From positions 532,992 to 596,991 of the forward strand of contig NZ_JBGFGL010000080.1 in NCBI RefSeq assembly GCF_041224425.1: a stretch of DNA of 64,000 nucleotides, written 5' to 3'. The notes below the pieces were generated by a model. The model made no database searches. It had not been told where the DNA came from and was given only the letters and a program-made list of their open reading frames with translations. This stretch comes from Psychroserpens sp041224425 (lineage in GTDB: Bacteria; Bacteroidota; Bacteroidia; Flavobacteriales; Flavobacteriaceae). Shown here piece by piece: positions 18,659 to 26,672 of this stretch. Numbering within the stretch: position 1 is the stretch's first letter; every line of letters begins with the position of its first letter. Both the position numbers and the translations under genes were made by a program.

Positions 18659-19693
18659 TTAATTGATCTTTTCTGCTATTGAAGATTCTCTAATTACCAA
18701 GTTTGTCGGTAGTTCCACAGTTTTAAATGTTACGGGAATTTTCTTTTTCTTTTGTTTTATTTCCTTATATAGAAGTTTGAAGGCAACTTTTCCCATTTCA
18801 TAACCAGGTTGATCTATTGTACTTAAGGTTGGTGTAATTACGGAAGACATAAACCAATTACTAAAACCAACAATTTTTATATCATTAGGAATGGCAATCC
18901 CTTGTTTGTTGAATTCAGAAATGGCACCAATGGCCACTAAATCAGTGTTTATAAAAACACCATCGACATCCTTGTGATCTTTTAAAAGTTCTTTAGAAAA
19001 ATGGACACCTTCTTCAAAGCTCATATCATTTAGTATATATACCAATGATGGGTCATAATTCATTCCGTGCTCAAGTAAGGCACTTTTATAGCCTAAAAAT
19101 CTATCTATTGAATTTTGAGGTAAAAGAGGACCTCTGAAGTGTGCTATTTTTTTGCATCCTGACTCTATCAGGTGTTTTGTTGCATTATAAGCAGCTTTTC
19201 TGTCATTTATAATGACTTTTGAGCATTGAACGACTTTAGCAATTTTATCAAACAATACTAAGGGAGTTTCAGAAATTAAAATCTCATCTAAATGGTCAAA
19301 ATGAATAGTCCCGTTGGCTAGAGACATTAAAATACCATCAACTCTTTTGTTTAGCAACAAGTCAATTTGTTTTTTTTCTAACTCATAAGATTCATTTGAT
19401 TGTAGAATAATAACTAAATAACCTTTTTTTTCTGCTTGGGCAACAATTCCTTTTAAAACACTAGAAAAGAAATGGTGTACTACTTCGGGTATGATAATAC
19501 CTATTGTTTTAGACTCGCTAGTTCTAAGGTTTACGGCAAAGGCATTAGGTTTGTAATTAAGAGTTTCGGCGGTTTCTCTAACTAAGCGTTTGGTTTTTTT
19601 GCTTACGTCTGGATAGTCTTTTAATGCTTTAGAGACAGTTGTGACCGATATCCCAAGGATTTCGGCTATATCTTTTAAAGTGATTGGTTTCAT
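18659..19693 (-). CDS. LacI-family sugar-responsive regulator
   Basis: LacI/GalR transcription factor, 344 residues. The N-terminal helix-turn-helix (ITLKDIAEILGISVTTVSKA, residues 3-22) and hinge region lead into a periplasmic-binding-protein-like effector domain starting KTIGIIIPEVVHHFF. It is transcribed away from the TonB receptor gene. The shared intergenic region holds two perfect CGAAAACGTTTTCG palindromes, of classic LacI type with a central CG, so it very likely controls both its own gene and the sugar locus. Effector unknown; the neighbours suggest sucrose or a breakdown product. Confidence 0.93.
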   Translation of the reverse strand: MKPITLKDIAEILGISVTTVSKALKDYPDVSKKTKRLVRETAETLNYKPNAFAVNLRTSESKTIGIIIPEVVHHFFSSVLKGIVAQAEKKGYLVIILQSNESYELEKKQIDLLLNKRVDGILMSLANGTIHFDHLDEILISETPLVLFDKIAKVVQCSKVIINDRKAAYNATKHLIESGCKKIAHFRGPLLPQNSIDRFLGYKSALLEHGMNYDPSLVYILNDMSFEEGVHFSKELLKDHKDVDGVFINTDLVAIGAISEFNKQGIAIPNDIKIVGFSNWFMSSVITPTLSTIDQPGYEMGKVAFKLLYKEIKQKKKKIPVTFKTVELPTNLVIRESSIAEKIN

Positions 19694-19711
19694 AAATGTT
19701 ATTTATGAACA

Positions 19712-19742
19712 TAAATTTAACAAATCGAAAACGTTTTCGCAA
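19712..19742 (-). promoter_or_regulatory. Probable promoter of the lacI-type gene
   Basis: On the minus strand: TTG (19742-19740), a 20-base spacer, then TAAATTTA (19719-19712), close to TAnnTTTG. The TTG lies exactly between the two operators, so repressor binding there should shut this promoter. Confidence 0.4.
19726..19739. promoter_or_regulatory. LacI-type operator 1
   Basis: Perfect 14-base palindrome CGAAAACGTTTTCG in the intergenic region between the regulator and the TonB receptor. Its centre lies 20 bases from that of operator 2, two helical turns, so two dimers could bind on the same face of the DNA. Confidence 0.85.
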
Positions 19743-19744
19743 AA

Positions 19745-19760
19745 TCGAAAACGTTTTCGA
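19745..19760. promoter_or_regulatory. LacI-type operator 2
   Basis: Perfect 16-base palindrome TCGAAAACGTTTTCGA, the same core as operator 1. It lies about 34 bases upstream of the receptor -7 element, just upstream of where its -33 region would be. Confidence 0.85.
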
Positions 19761-19793
19761 TGCCAAATTCATAATTTTTTTTATCAATGAATA

Positions 19794-19801
19794 TAAATTT
19801 G
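19794..19801 (+). promoter_or_regulatory. -7 element of the TonB receptor gene
   Basis: TAAATTTG, an exact TAnnTTTG, 41 bases before the ATG. The two operators lie upstream at roughly -54 and -74 from the predicted transcript start, a position that suits either an activator or a looping repressor. Confidence 0.55.
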
Positions 19802-19842
19802 TCAAAAATAATCGCAATTTTTTTAACTAAACAACAATCACA

Positions 19843-22461
19843 ATGAGATTAATAAAAAACAAATGGTCATTATTTATTATGCTAATGATGACCACCATGA
19901 TTGTTTCTGCACAACATGCAATCAAGGGAAATGTAAAAGACTCAAACGGAATTCCCTTAGCAGGTGTTAACATTGTTTTAGAAGGTACAACACAGGGAGC
20001 AGTCACTGATTTTGATGGAAACTATAGTGTTGAAAATGTTGAAAGTGGGACTTTTAATGTTATAGCTAGCTACTTAGGCTTTAAAACGATAACTAAATCT
20101 GTTACTATTTCTAATAGCGATGTGACTTTAGATTTTGTATTGAGTGAAGATAGTGAGGCACTAGATGCAGTCATTGTTACTGGTGTAACAAATCCAAAAT
20201 CTAGAATCGAATCTAGTGTTTCTGTTACAACGATGAGACCAACATTGATTAAGCAATCTGCACCAAGAACAACAGCTGAAATTTTTAGAACTATTCCAGG
20301 TATCCGATCTGAGTCCTCAGGTGGAGATGGTAACTCTAATATTGCAGTTAGAGGTGTGCCAGTTTCTTCAGGTGGTTCTAAATATGTACAACTTCAAGAA
20401 GACGGATTGCCAGTTCTTTTGTTTGGAGATATGTCATTTGCTACTGCAGATATTTTCACAAGATTTGACAATAACATAGGTAGAATTGAAGCGATTAGAG
20501 GAGGTTCTGCATCAACATTATCATCTAATGCTCCAGGAGCTATTATTAATATGATAAGCAAAACTGGAAAGAATCAAGGTGGTTCTGTTGGAACATCATT
20601 TGGTTTAGATTATAATTCATTTAGAACTGATTTTGATTATGGTGCACCTATAGGTAAAGACTTATATTTTCATATGGGTGGTTTTTATCGAGTAGGAGAA
20701 GGAATAAGAGAAACTGGTTTTACCGCAAATAATGGAGGTCAATTTAAAATCAACTTTACTAAAGAATTTGAGAAGGGTTATATTAGATTATATGGTAAAT
20801 ATTTAAATGACAGATCTGTCGCATATCTTCCTATGCCTATCAAGGTTACAGGTTCTAATGATAATCCAGATTGGAGTGATGCTCCTAATTTTGATGCTAC
20901 ACAAGGTTCGTTACACTCATCATATTTAACCCAAAATGTTGGTTTGGGTCCAGATGGTCAATTAAGACGTTCTAATGTTGCAGATGGAATGAATCCAGTA
21001 TCAACTTCAATAGGCATCGAAGCCAATTTTGAATTAGTTGACGGATGGAAAATTAGAAACAATGGTAGATTTTCATTTAATAAGGGTCGTTTTGTTTCAC
21101 CTTTCCCGGCAGAAGTTGCTACAGCATCATCTATTGCTGAGTCCTTCGGTACTGGTTCAACATTAACTTTTGCTAATGATGGTTCTAATGTTAATGCAAA
21201 TGATCTTGTTGCTCGTATTCATATGTTCGATACTGAGCTAAACAATTTTAACAACTTCGTGAATGATTTGAGGTTAACAAAGTCTTTTGACAAAGTAGAT
21301 GTAACCGTTGGTTACTTTAAAGCCATTCAAAATGTATCGATGTCTTGGTTGTGGAATTCATATTTACAAGAAGTTAACGATGATAATGCTAGACTTATTG
21401 ATGTTCAGGATGCTTCAAGCAACCCACTAAGTACAAACGGACTTTATGCTTATGGAGTTCCATTTTGGGGGAACTGCTGTACAAGAAATTATGACACTCA
21501 GTATAATATCTCTGCGCCTTATGCTAATATCTCATTTGAAGCAAATGATAAATTGAATATTGATGCTAGTATTCGTCTAGATAAAGGTCAAGTTGATGGA
21601 TCTTTTGCTGGAACAGTTCAAACAGCATATGATGTTAATAATGATGGCAGCATTTCTGTGCCTGAACAATCGGTTTCAGCTGTCGATACCGCAAATCCAA
21701 CCGCAGTAGATTATGACTATGATTATATTTCTTATTCTTTTGGAGTTAACTATAAAATAAAAGACAATCAAGCAGTTTTTGGAAGATACAGTAGAGGTGG
21801 ATCTGCTAAAGCTGACCGCATATTGTTTTCTGGTTTAGATTATCTAGATGGTGACAGGATAAATGCATTAGACTTCATAAACCAAGCTGAAATTGGTTAT
21901 AAAAGAGGCTTTGAAAATGGATCGCTGTATGCCACATTCTTTTATGCTAAAACTTCAGAAGAAGGAGGTTTTGAAGCGACGTCTAATTCCATTATTGAAA
22001 ATGATTATAGTTCATTAGGTGTTGAATTGGAAGGAACTTATAGAATAAATGATTTCTTCCTTAGAGGAGGAGTAACCTATACAAAGGCTAAAATAGATTC
22101 TGGTGATAATGATGGAAATACACCAAGACGACAGCCAGATTTCATTTATAACCTAATTCCTTCTTATAACTTTGGGGCTGAAAAACAAAATGCTTTTGGG
22201 TTAAGTTTTATAGGGCAAACAAAAGCATATGCCCAAGACAGTAATGAATTGATTATGCCTGGATTCGTTATCATTAATGGATTCTTTAATTACGGTATAA
22301 CTAAAGACTTGAGTGCTAACCTAGCTTTAAATAACATTTTTGATTCATTGGGAATCACTGAATCAGAGGAAGGTTCAATTACAGAAGGACAAGTAAACTA
22401 TGTGCGAGCACGTCCTGTCCCTGGAAGGTCAATTTCCCTGGGATTGAATTATAATTTTTAA
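19843..22461 (+). CDS. TonB-dependent outer-membrane receptor of the sugar locus
   Basis: Outer-membrane active transporter, 872 residues. After a signal peptide ending VSAQ comes a CarboxypepD_reg-like domain (about residues 25-110, GVNIVLEGTTQGAVTDFDGN), a TonB-box-like stretch (LDAVIVTGV), a plug domain (GIRSESSGGDGNSNIAVRGV, EAIRGGSASTLSSNAPGAII) and a long beta barrel ending in an aromatic residue (LGLNYNF). Unlike polysaccharide SusC/SusD loci, there is no SusD lipoprotein gene beside it. It is first in the sugar locus and divergent from the LacI regulator, with two operators between. Inferred cargo is a small sugar such as sucrose. Confidence 0.88.
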   Translation: MRLIKNKWSLFIMLMMTTMIVSAQHAIKGNVKDSNGIPLAGVNIVLEGTTQGAVTDFDGNYSVENVESGTFNVIASYLGFKTITKSVTISNSDVTLDFVLSEDSEALDAVIVTGVTNPKSRIESSVSVTTMRPTLIKQSAPRTTAEIFRTIPGIRSESSGGDGNSNIAVRGVPVSSGGSKYVQLQEDGLPVLLFGDMSFATADIFTRFDNNIGRIEAIRGGSASTLSSNAPGAIINMISKTGKNQGGSVGTSFGLDYNSFRTDFDYGAPIGKDLYFHMGGFYRVGEGIRETGFTANNGGQFKINFTKEFEKGYIRLYGKYLNDRSVAYLPMPIKVTGSNDNPDWSDAPNFDATQGSLHSSYLTQNVGLGPDGQLRRSNVADGMNPVSTSIGIEANFELVDGWKIRNNGRFSFNKGRFVSPFPAEVATASSIAESFGTGSTLTFANDGSNVNANDLVARIHMFDTELNNFNNFVNDLRLTKSFDKVDVTVGYFKAIQNVSMSWLWNSYLQEVNDDNARLIDVQDASSNPLSTNGLYAYGVPFWGNCCTRNYDTQYNISAPYANISFEANDKLNIDASIRLDKGQVDGSFAGTVQTAYDVNNDGSISVPEQSVSAVDTANPTAVDYDYDYISYSFGVNYKIKDNQAVFGRYSRGGSAKADRILFSGLDYLDGDRINALDFINQAEIGYKRGFENGSLYATFFYAKTSEEGGFEATSNSIIENDYSSLGVELEGTYRINDFFLRGGVTYTKAKIDSGDNDGNTPRRQPDFIYNLIPSYNFGAEKQNAFGLSFIGQTKAYAQDSNELIMPGFVIINGFFNYGITKDLSANLALNNIFDSLGITESEEGSITEGQVNYVRARPVPGRSISLGLNYNF

Positions 22462-22515
22462 GACTTTTTTTGAGTGAGTTAATTCTATATTTAAGTTAAA
22501 TTGATTGATTGAGTT

Positions 22516-22556
22516 AAAAGAGTCAATGTTATTATATAATTATTGGCTCTTTTTTA
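22516..22556 (+). terminator. Hairpin terminator or attenuator after the TonB receptor
   Basis: Stem AAAGAGTCAAT / ATTGGCTCTTT (one G-T pair) followed by a T run, between the receptor gene and the MFS gene. It may separate high receptor expression from lower expression of the enzymes. Confidence 0.65.
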
Positions 22557-22589
22557 TCTTTAATAATTAGAACTTTAGACGAGATAATC

Positions 22590-23894
22590 ATGGGTAAGGT
22601 AAAACCGCAATTGAGTTTTTGGCAAATTTTTAATATGAATGTCGGCTTCCTAGGAATCCAATTCAGTTTTGGATTGCAACAAACAGCTGTCAATCCGATT
22701 TTCTCATTTTTAGGTGCTGCTCATGATGACTTACCACTACTTAATCTCGCTGGTCCTGTAACTGGATTAATTGTACAGCCAATTATTGGGGCTATTTCTG
22801 ATAAAACATGGTCTCCAAAATGGGGAAGACGTAAACCATTCTTCTTAATAGGTGCTATTATAGGAAGTTTCTGCTTGTTTGCTTTTCCATATAGTCCTTC
22901 GTTGTGGTTTGCAGTAGGGCTATTATGGATTTTAGATGTTGGAAATAATATGGCTATGGAACCTTACAGAGCTTTTGTTGGTGACAAGTTGCCTAAAAAA
23001 CAATTGAGTTTTGGTTATCAAATGCAAAGTTTATTTGTCGGTGCAGGAATTGTTTTGGCCAATGCTTCAATATTTTTATTCCAAGATTGGTTTGGCGGTC
23101 AAGAAACCATGAATGGAACGGCAAAAGTTATTCCTACATGGCTTTATTACTCTTTTTTCATTGGAGCGATACTTTCTGTAAGTACTATTCTATGGTCCGT
23201 TTTAAAAACACCTGAAATACCACCTGAAGTTGAAGAGTTAAAAGAAATAAGCAAGCACAAAGCATTGCCTTTTATCGACCGCATAAAAATGCCTTTGGTT
23301 GAAATTTTAACTGCTGTAAAAGACATGCCTAAATTTATGTGGCAATTATCAGGCGTATATTTGTTTCAATGGTATGCTTTGTTTGTTTACTGGCAGTTTA
23401 TATCACCAATGTTTGAGGAGAGTTTAGGGTTTGATAAATCCCAAGCATTGAGCCAGGCTGCTAAAATGAATACGACTTATAATATTTCAACCATTGTTTT
23501 TGCTTTAGCACTTGTACCTTTAGCAATGAAATGGGGTGGTAAACGTGTGTATGTTGCAAGTTTGTTTCTAACAGCTATCGCTATGTTGTTAATACCAAAC
23601 ATTCAAGATGCCAACCTTGTAATATTGCCTATGATTTTATTTGGTATTGGTTGGGCTGCCATAATGGGAATTCCTTACGCCATGGTATCAAAAATTGTCC
23701 CTCAAGAAAGGCGTGGCGTGTACATGGGAATTTTAAATATGATGATTGTAATACCAATGGGAATTCAAACTTTGACTTTTGGACCAATTGTAAAACATCT
23801 CCTTAATAATAGTGCTGTTAATGCAATTCTATTTGGAGGCGGTTGTTTTGTAGTTGCATCAGTATTGGCATTACGACTAAAAAAAGTAGACTGA
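22590..23894 (+). CDS. MFS sugar transporter (GPH/SLC45-like)
   Basis: Inner-membrane transporter with about twelve hydrophobic helices, 434 residues. The loop ISDKTWSPKWGRRKPFFLIG matches the conserved GRR(K/R)PF motif of sugar:cation symporters in the GPH/SLC45 group, which includes sucrose and maltose carriers. The acid residue in QPIIGAISDKT, and DVGNNMAMEPYRAFVGDKLP, are also family-like. It lies between the outer-membrane receptor and a sugar kinase, so it is the likely inner-membrane step of the import route. Substrate inferred as sucrose or a similar disaccharide. Confidence 0.85.
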   Translation: MGKVKPQLSFWQIFNMNVGFLGIQFSFGLQQTAVNPIFSFLGAAHDDLPLLNLAGPVTGLIVQPIIGAISDKTWSPKWGRRKPFFLIGAIIGSFCLFAFPYSPSLWFAVGLLWILDVGNNMAMEPYRAFVGDKLPKKQLSFGYQMQSLFVGAGIVLANASIFLFQDWFGGQETMNGTAKVIPTWLYYSFFIGAILSVSTILWSVLKTPEIPPEVEELKEISKHKALPFIDRIKMPLVEILTAVKDMPKFMWQLSGVYLFQWYALFVYWQFISPMFEESLGFDKSQALSQAAKMNTTYNISTIVFALALVPLAMKWGGKRVYVASLFLTAIAMLLIPNIQDANLVILPMILFGIGWAAIMGIPYAMVSKIVPQERRGVYMGILNMMIVIPMGIQTLTFGPIVKHLLNNSAVNAILFGGGCFVVASVLALRLKKVD

Positions 23895-23953
23895 TTTTGT
23901 CCGTTTTTAAGTTTGGAGGAAATAGTAAAAATTCAAATGATATAATTTTTGTT

Positions 23954-24892
23954 TTGGAAAACAAGAAAAGAGATATAGATATTTTATGTATAGGAGAAGT
24001 CCTGATTGATTTTATTGGTCATCAAACTGAAGTAACAATTGATGATACAAGAGATTATCATAGGTATTTAGGAGGTTCTCCCACAAATGTAGCAATGAAT
24101 TCGTCAAGATTGGGATTAAATTCATATATGGTTGCTACTGTCGGTGATGATGGTTTTGGTACCTATATTCATAAACGTTTTTCTGAAGTTGGAGTAAATA
24201 CGTCATTGGTGAAAACAACTCTTAATGATCCTACTAGTGTGATTTTTGTTTCGAGATCTGATTCTACACCGGATTTCTTGCCGTTTAGAGCCGCTGATTT
24301 TCAAATCTCTCCTGAACAAGTTCCAACAGAGATCCTCTATCGTACAAAAATATTCCACACAACTTGTTTTGCTTTAAGTAAAAATCCGGCTCAAACCACC
24401 ATCCTTAAGAAGGCAGAAGAAGCATTTAATCTAGGTTGTAAGTTAAGCATCGATCTCAATTATTCAGAAAAAATGTGGGCAAATAAAACGGAAGCCAATA
24501 AAATTATCGCTTCGTATTGCGAATTAAATCCGTTACTGAAGATTAGTGAAGATGATATGTTTCGTTTTTTTAATAAAACACTCAATCATCATGAAATTTT
24601 TAATTATTTCCATAAGCTGGGTGTTGAAACTATTTGTTTAACACTTGGTAGCAAAGGTGTTAAGTTGGCTCGAAAAGAAAAAACTACAATCAAGTTGCCA
24701 GCAATCAAAATCGATAATGTCATGGACGCCACTGGTGCTGGTGATGCATTTTGGTCAGGTTTTCTGTTTGCTTACGTTCAAAATAAACCTATTGAAGATT
24801 GTTTGCAAATAGCTTTAAAGTTAGCTGCCCTTAAACTACAGAATGTTGGTAGATTACCAGATAATATAAATATTCTTTCCAAATTATTGTGA
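23954..24892 (+). CDS. PfkB-family sugar kinase (probable fructokinase)
   Basis: Ribokinase/PfkB-family kinase that transfers phosphate from ATP to a sugar. N-terminal motif GGSPTNVAMNSSRLGL and C-terminal motif DATGAGDAFWSGF, with the catalytic Asp in GAGDAF, are both intact. The frame is open from 23843, overlapping the MFS gene by about 50 bases in junk-like sequence. No ATG exists between the MFS stop and the conserved fold, so I infer the TTG at 23954 (MENKKRDIDILCIGEVLIDF), giving 312 residues, a normal family length. TTG 23898 is an alternative. A GGAGGA at about 23920 is too far upstream to decide. Next to a sucrose-phosphorylase-like enzyme, fructose is the likely substrate. Confidence 0.82.
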   Translation: MENKKRDIDILCIGEVLIDFIGHQTEVTIDDTRDYHRYLGGSPTNVAMNSSRLGLNSYMVATVGDDGFGTYIHKRFSEVGVNTSLVKTTLNDPTSVIFVSRSDSTPDFLPFRAADFQISPEQVPTEILYRTKIFHTTCFALSKNPAQTTILKKAEEAFNLGCKLSIDLNYSEKMWANKTEANKIIASYCELNPLLKISEDDMFRFFNKTLNHHEIFNYFHKLGVETICLTLGSKGVKLARKEKTTIKLPAIKIDNVMDATGAGDAFWSGFLFAYVQNKPIEDCLQIALKLAALKLQNVGRLPDNINILSKLL

Positions 24893-26655
24893 ATTCTTTC
24901 CAAAACATGTTTTATAGAGAAACCTCAGAAACAAAATTGAACGTTAATGGTGTTATGCTCAATGCATATCCTGATAGTGTTGGCACACGCTTGATAGATA
25001 TTATTGAGCTTCTGAAACGCCCAGAGTTTAAAGATGTATTTTCCTTATTCTACATCTTACCCACGTTCTTCAATAGTGATTTGGATAGAGGTTTTTCAAT
25101 TATAGATTATGATCTAAATAAGTCATTGGTATCTACTTCAGATTTAGAAGACTTAAAAGAACTAGGCATTAAGCTGAAATTTGATATTGTCCTTAATCAC
25201 CTATCTGTCGCTTCACCTCAATTTCAAGATTTATTGGTTCATGGAAATGATTCCAAATACAAAGATTTTTTTATTAATTGGAATAGCTTTTGGGAAGGGA
25301 ATGGAAAAGTCAATGATAATGGAATAATTATTCCTGATAAAGTTCATCTTGATAAATTGTTTATGCGAAAATCAGGATTGCCTATACTGAACGTCCCTTT
25401 TCCTGATGGAACACTCCAACCATATTGGAATACCTTTTATCAAAAAATCAATTATAATCTCATTGATATTCAAGATTTAAAACGAATCACTTCTCTTACG
25501 CAAGAAGAAAAATCAAATATCTGTGATGCTGTTAACGATAACATTATTAAAGGCAAAAATCCTTATGAAGCAAATTTCAATTGTACTGAAGTTGTAGCAA
25601 CTGAAGTCAAGTGTGTAATAGCCAACAAAGCCAATATCTTGGGTCAAATGGATGTTAATGCACAATCTGAATTGGTTTGGGAGTTTTATGAAGATACCTT
25701 GTCTAAATTAAAAAATTATGGTTGTTCGATTGTACGTTTAGATGCATTTGCATACTTGCATAAAGCTGTTGGGAAAGCTAATTTTTTCAATACACCTGGA
25801 ACTTGGGAATATTTAAAACGAATTAAATCCATTGCTAAAAAAAATAACTTAACACTTCTGCCTGAGATTCATGCAGAACATGGCCTAGGGCTTCACAAAG
25901 AAGTTTCAAATGAAGGATATCATATTTATGATTTTTTTCTTCCAGGTCTTATCATCCATACTTTAGAAGAACAATCTTGTAATGTTTTGTTGAGATGGAT
26001 TGATGAAATTTTATTAAATAAGTATAAAACCATCAATATGCTAGGTTGTCACGATGGGATTCCTGTTTTAGATTTAAAAGGTAAAGAAACAAATGGAATT
26101 TATCATGATGGACTTTTAGAGGATGATGATATTGAAAGTATAATGAACATTATTCTTGAACGAGGTGGCAGAGTTAAAAACATCTATGATTCAGAAGGCA
26201 ACAAAATTTCATATTATCAAATTAATGCAACATACTTTAGTGCTTTAGGTGAAAATGAGCAAAAGTTGTTATTGGCAAGAGCCATTCAGTTATTTATGCC
26301 TGGTATTCCGCAAATTTGGTATTTAGATCTGTTTGCAGGAACCAATGATTATGATGCTGTTGAAAAAGCAGGTCAAGGCGGTCACAAAGAAATAAATCGC
26401 ACGACACTAAGTGTTGAAGATGTAAATGATAGACTTAAAACAGAAGTTGTAAGCTGTCAATTAAAAATGATTCGATTTAGAAATACTTTTATAGCATTTA
26501 ATGGCAACTTAGAAGTTATTAAAAAAAATGATAAGCATTTTAGTTTAAAATGGGTAAATAAGAATCATTGGGCTGAATTAAAAGTCGGCTTGGACACTTT
26601 ACAATTTTCAATAGCTTACAGCGACGGTGATAACGATAAAACACTTCAGTTTTAA
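24889..26655 (+). CDS. GH13 sucrose-phosphorylase-like enzyme with insertion
   Basis: Alpha-amylase-superfamily enzyme of the GH13 subfamily 18 type, whose members phosphorolyse sucrose, sucrose 6-phosphate or glucosylglycerol/-glycerate. Catalytic residues by motif: nucleophile D285 in VRLDAFAY, acid/base E326 in LPEIHAEHG, and the third Asp D389 in LGCHDGIPV. The C-terminal signature YFSALGENEQKLLLARAIQL is also family-like. Some 60 extra residues (about 185-250) precede the conserved QMDVNAQSELVWEF, relative to my memory of the Bifidobacterium enzyme. The GTG start overlaps the kinase stop by four bases; ATG 24907 is an alternative. The nearby kinase favours sucrose + phosphate to glucose 1-phosphate + fructose. 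Confidence 0.83.
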   Translation: MNSFQNMFYRETSETKLNVNGVMLNAYPDSVGTRLIDIIELLKRPEFKDVFSLFYILPTFFNSDLDRGFSIIDYDLNKSLVSTSDLEDLKELGIKLKFDIVLNHLSVASPQFQDLLVHGNDSKYKDFFINWNSFWEGNGKVNDNGIIIPDKVHLDKLFMRKSGLPILNVPFPDGTLQPYWNTFYQKINYNLIDIQDLKRITSLTQEEKSNICDAVNDNIIKGKNPYEANFNCTEVVATEVKCVIANKANILGQMDVNAQSELVWEFYEDTLSKLKNYGCSIVRLDAFAYLHKAVGKANFFNTPGTWEYLKRIKSIAKKNNLTLLPEIHAEHGLGLHKEVSNEGYHIYDFFLPGLIIHTLEEQSCNVLLRWIDEILLNKYKTINMLGCHDGIPVLDLKGKETNGIYHDGLLEDDDIESIMNIILERGGRVKNIYDSEGNKISYYQINATYFSALGENEQKLLLARAIQLFMPGIPQIWYLDLFAGTNDYDAVEKAGQGGHKEINRTTLSVEDVNDRLKTEVVSCQLKMIRFRNTFIAFNGNLEVIKKNDKHFSLKWVNKNHWAELKVGLDTLQFSIAYSDGDNDKTLQF

Positions 26656-26672
26656 TTCTATGGATTATTTAA

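Noticed and set aside
19712..19719. TAAATTTA as a plus-strand promoter
   Set aside because: The word is its own reverse complement, but only the minus-strand reading has a TTG at the right distance and a gene start downstream at a sensible spacing.
23843..23953. Kinase start at 23843 overlapping the MFS gene
   Set aside because: The extra 37 residues do not resemble a PfkB start and overlap the conserved end of the transporter.
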